A stretch of DNA of 64,000 bases from Bartonella koehlerae C-29 (GTDB lineage Bacteria; Pseudomonadota; Alphaproteobacteria; Rhizobiales; Rhizobiaceae), in assembly GCF_000706625.1 (NCBI RefSeq), contig NZ_KL407334.1:728389-792388 (forward strand), in the 5' to 3' direction. Below are positions 61,504 to 64,000 of this stretch, in pieces. Below the pieces are notes generated by a model, which was given only the letters and a program-made list of their open reading frames with translations, made no database searches and was not told where the DNA came from. Both the position numbers and the translations under genes were made by a program. Position 1 is the stretch's first letter, and each line of letters starts with the position of its first letter.

Positions 61504-62128
61504 GAAGTTCTCTTCCCCCCAATTACGGACTAGAAGCAAAATTTCTCTTAGATTTCATATCTTAGAAAGCTACTAGTTACATAAAAAAATAAAGCACTTA
61601 TTTTTAAAATCAAGTAAGGTCTATACTCCATCAACTTTCTTGCTAATGAGGGTGGATAATTTTTATCTCCTCCATGGATTTATCAATGTAATGGATTAAA
61701 CTTTATCAGAGCTGATTGTAACAACGCGAAAATAAATTCAAATGACAAGCTTTATGATAAGTGTAATTGCCAAAAAAAATTTTGACACTTTATTCTCATT
61801 GTTTTCTTCTGGTTGAAGATAGGTTTTACTATCGAACATGATATGCTTTCAGTGCAATAAGAGCTCCATTGTATTTCACGTTTATTATCGTGCTTATTTG
61901 TTATACGGAGTTGTATAGCAGATTATTGTCTCAACAAAAGAGTATTGCACAGATCATTTTGGGTGATTTTTATCGAAAGAAAAAATTCAGATACTAAAAA
62001 ATTGGAATGAGGATTACAATTCGAATTCTAATGTTTAGCAGATTGTATTTGAAACTTGATATTTGAGTATGCTTTCGTTCAATTGTATAAAGAGTGAGTT
62101 TGTTGTACAGTCGTAAGGCAGTATGATT
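61504..62128. other. Gene-free stretch upstream of the DUF1499 gene
   Basis: About 620 bases with no supported gene on either strand. The DUF1499 promoter is expected near its left end. Confidence 0.4.
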
Positions 62129-62668
62129 TTATTTATTCAATATTCGACAAGTTGCAGATGAAAAGAAAGCTTCACTTTCTTTCTTTGCAAGTAAAGAAGG
62201 GGAAAAGATGCGTAAGATCACAAAACCTTTCTTTAAGTTTTTAGCGATCAAAACTGAATTGGCGTTATTTTTAAGCTTTGACTGTTTGAGTTCTAGGATT
62301 TGTATCGACTTTCCAATGATGAGATCAAGTGTAGCATCAGGGGCTGTTCGGTCATTCAGGCTGTAGAAAATAATTCCGTTCTGTGTATAAGCTGCTAGTG
62401 ACCAAAATTGATTTGTTTTCATAGCCTTTAAATGAACAGGGCCATTTTCGAGATCAAATCTGCAGACTTTAAGAAGGAAGAATGGATCAGTAGTCTTCTG
62501 AATAGAATTACGCGCATCCAAGTTAACAAATTGATAAGATGCTCCTGATTTTTTAAGTTCTATCCATATATTATTTTTTGCCCAATAGGGTATCAGAAAG
62601 AGAACGCAAATATGGACAATGATAGCGCCAATGACTGTAAGAAGTGAGGCGTGAAAGAATTTAATCAC
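62129..62668 (-). CDS. DUF1254-like exported/membrane protein
   Basis: A 179-residue protein with an N-terminal membrane span or signal (LLTVIGAIIVHICVLFLIPY). The following KTTDPFFLLKVCRFDLENGP, then MKTNQFWSLAAYTQNGIIFY and SLNDRTAPDATLDLIIGKS, resemble the DUF1254 part of the DUF1254/DUF1214 protein family. It starts 8 bases inside the end of the next gene (62661-63257), so the two are translationally coupled. Function unknown; likely envelope. Confidence 0.72.
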   Translation of the reverse strand: MIKFFHASLLTVIGAIIVHICVLFLIPYWAKNNIWIELKKSGASYQFVNLDARNSIQKTTDPFFLLKVCRFDLENGPVHLKAMKTNQFWSLAAYTQNGIIFYSLNDRTAPDATLDLIIGKSIQILELKQSKLKNNANSVLIAKNLKKGFVILRIFSPSLLAKKESEAFFSSATCRILNK

Positions 62669-63257
62669 AGTTTATTTGTCCTGATGGAATTTGTTCTACA
62701 GATGGCATGATAAGCTTTTGCAATGCCGTTACAGAGATAATTGGGGTATCGTATAGAGTAAGAATAAGCCCGAATTCTCTTTGACTAACTGTCGCAAGCC
62801 AATTACCAATTTGCGGTGTTGGTGAAATATTGATGCGTAATGAGCCATCACTTTCATAGATAATATTGTTGGTGTAGAGTTCGAAAGGTATTTTCTTGGA
62901 TGAAGTGTATGGTTTGAGTGATCTGTCAGCTGTATAAAGTGTAAAGAGGCGGGTTTCAGGGATGTGGCCTTTAAGTAGATAATGGCAATTTGGTTGTAGT
63001 AGACGGCCGTGGTTATCTTTCCAAATTTGAAAAATAAGTCCTTCAGTGCGCCCAATTGAAATATCACTTCGTTTGGCAGCACGTGCGCGCGTATATGGAT
63101 CAGTGTTGGATGTTCCTACTTGAGGATAAGCATTCCATTCTCCAATTGTGAAGCGTCCAAAATGATTAAAGGAATTGAGGACGTAATCAACACTCAGTGT
63201 CCCACATAAAATGGAAAAAGCAAAAATGAAAAAGAGAATAATGATCTTAACAAACAT
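62661..63257 (-). CDS. DUF1214-like exported/membrane protein
   Basis: A 198-residue protein with an N-terminal hydrophobic helix (IIILFFIFAFSILCGTLSVD). The C-terminal half contains LFTLYTADRSLKPYTSSKKI, then YESDGSLRINISPTPQIGNW and LATVSQREFGLILTLYDTPI, the DUF1214 pattern. It is upstream of and overlaps the DUF1254-like gene. The penicillin-binding protein gene precedes it on the same strand by 18 bases, so the three may form one operon. Confidence 0.75.
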   Translation of the reverse strand: MFVKIIILFFIFAFSILCGTLSVDYVLNSFNHFGRFTIGEWNAYPQVGTSNTDPYTRARAAKRSDISIGRTEGLIFQIWKDNHGRLLQPNCHYLLKGHIPETRLFTLYTADRSLKPYTSSKKIPFELYTNNIIYESDGSLRINISPTPQIGNWLATVSQREFGLILTLYDTPIISVTALQKLIMPSVEQIPSGQINCD

Positions 63258-63275
63258 GAGTAGGATATTTCAAAT

Positions 63276-64000
63276 TTAAAGTTTTGAAGCTTCGATAGTT
63301 TCCCTTTTCAAAGAGATTACAGATGGCTTTTTCAGATCGTTGTTAATCAGACGTAGAATATTCAATGTTTCAGGGGAGAGCGTATAGGGTAAGGGTATTG
63401 GGGGGGAGGCAAGTTCAGAATCATTATTGTAAGGACGTGTCAGTGGTTGATAAGGAAGAAGAGAATCTTTAACACCATAGAGTTGTTTGAGCATGATATT
63501 TTGGTGTGCAGAGAGCATAATGTTGTGCCATATCATGGCAGGAACACCACCACCAAAAGCCCGATTCATCGGTGAAAAATCATCATTGCCCATCCACACA
63601 GCTCCAGTATAATTACCAGTAAAGCCAACAAACCACGCATCACGATAGGATTGTGATGTTCCAGTTTTTCCGGCAACAAGAGTCATGGGGAGAGTGGCAC
63701 GTTTACCGGATCCTCGTGTTGTAACACCAACCATCATTTGATTCATATAAGCTGCTGATTGACTACTGAGGACTCGATGTGGTTTATTCCCGTTATACTT
63801 AAAGTCCCAGAGCAAGTGTCCATCTGTTGTCCTGATTTGCGTAAAACCGTGGTGATTTCCAGCTATTCCTCCATTAGCAAAAACATTAAAACCGATTGCT
63901 TGATCCATAGGGGTCATATTGGATGTGCCTAAAACCATGGTTTTGTGTGATGAAATATGTGCATGAATCCCCATATTTTTGATCAAATTTATGATAAATT
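63276..64000 (-). CDS. Class A penicillin-binding protein, C-terminal part (cut by window edge)
   Basis: The C-terminal 240 or so residues of a bifunctional peptidoglycan synthase (PBP1A/MrcA type). TNMTPMDQAIGFNVFANGGI is the conserved transpeptidase segment, and the KTGTS motif lies in MTLVAGKTGTSQSYRDAWFV. The loop VGFTGNYTGAVWMGNDDFSP follows. The reading frame stays open to 64000 (FIINLIKNMGI), so the start and catalytic serine lie outside the window. The end ALKLY-type tail and the final basic residues are normal. Upstream gene of the DUF1214/DUF1254 pair. Confidence 0.9.
   Translation of the reverse strand, partial: FIINLIKNMGIHAHISSHKTMVLGTSNMTPMDQAIGFNVFANGGIAGNHHGFTQIRTTDGHLLWDFKYNGNKPHRVLSSQSAAYMNQMMVGVTTRGSGKRATLPMTLVAGKTGTSQSYRDAWFVGFTGNYTGAVWMGNDDFSPMNRAFGGGVPAMIWHNIMLSAHQNIMLKQLYGVKDSLLPYQPLTRPYNNDSELASPPIPLPYTLSPETLNILRLINNDLKKPSVISLKRETIEASKL

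Overview
The window looks like a chromosomal segment of a Bartonella species or a very close relative (Rhizobiales, Alphaproteobacteria). It is AT-rich. It combines housekeeping genes in a Brucella/Rhizobium-like order (pdxH, dnaJ-like, fabI, aroC, ribB, xseB, dxs, tlyA; ispH, thrB, rnhA) with markers of that lineage: an invasion-associated locus B (IalB) family protein, a CcrM-type adenine methylase, a MucR/Ros regulator, a DUF6101-type protein and remains of an inducible-autotransporter-like surface protein. Species cannot be fixed from the sequence alone.

Layout. 1-9.3 kb: ispB (cut by the window edge), a TrmN6-like methylase, an S49 peptidase, a small membrane protein coupled to ispE, a decayed phage integrase (4.2-5.2 kb), then the tightly overlapping trio rnhB / tsaC(sua5) / GlcD-type oxidase and a DUF6101-like gene. 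9.3-24.7 kb: purD (with a decayed partial copy beside it), ubiA, a truncated integrase start, pdxH, a DnaJ-family gene, fabI, aroC-ribB-xseB, dxs-tlyA, a broken RlmD/RumA-type rRNA methylase, tldD and an IalB-like gene. 25-36.4 kb: ctaB, ispH-thrB-rnhA, a DsbD alpha-domain protein, yqgE, a large membrane GGDEF/EAL protein with degenerate motifs, an M16 peptidase and thrC. 36.4-39.4 kb: a very AT-rich island with three tandem paralogous genes for small secreted, membrane-tailed proteins that I cannot assign to a known family. 39.4-53.8 kb: HAD phosphatase, ccrM, mutY, a DciA-like gene, a DsbA-like gene, ppdK, a peptidoglycan-binding protein, a DUF5330-like gene, sufE, mucR, ptrB and sodB. 54.9-60 kb: tRNA-Gln(UUG) followed by a ruined mobile island (higB/higA, integrase, small phage-type genes) and a decayed autotransporter. 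60.7-64 kb: a DUF1499 protein, a DUF1254/DUF1214-like pair and the C-terminal part of a class A penicillin-binding protein.

How it fits together. Isoprenoid and quinone/haem side-chain metabolism is well represented (dxs, ispE, ispH, ispB, ubiA, ctaB), as are threonine synthesis (thrB, thrC), riboflavin/aromatic precursors (ribB, aroC), RNA-DNA hybrid removal (rnhA, rnhB), cell-cycle DNA methylation (ccrM) and oxidative-stress defence (sodB, mutY). The accessory stretches are dominated by reductive decay: three integrase remnants of two types, a dead toxin-antitoxin pair, a dead autotransporter, a dead rRNA methylase and a fossil purD duplicate. The least explained intact material is the tandem family of small secreted membrane proteins at 36.9-38.4 kb. 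I found no CRISPR array, rRNA operon or intact insertion sequence.
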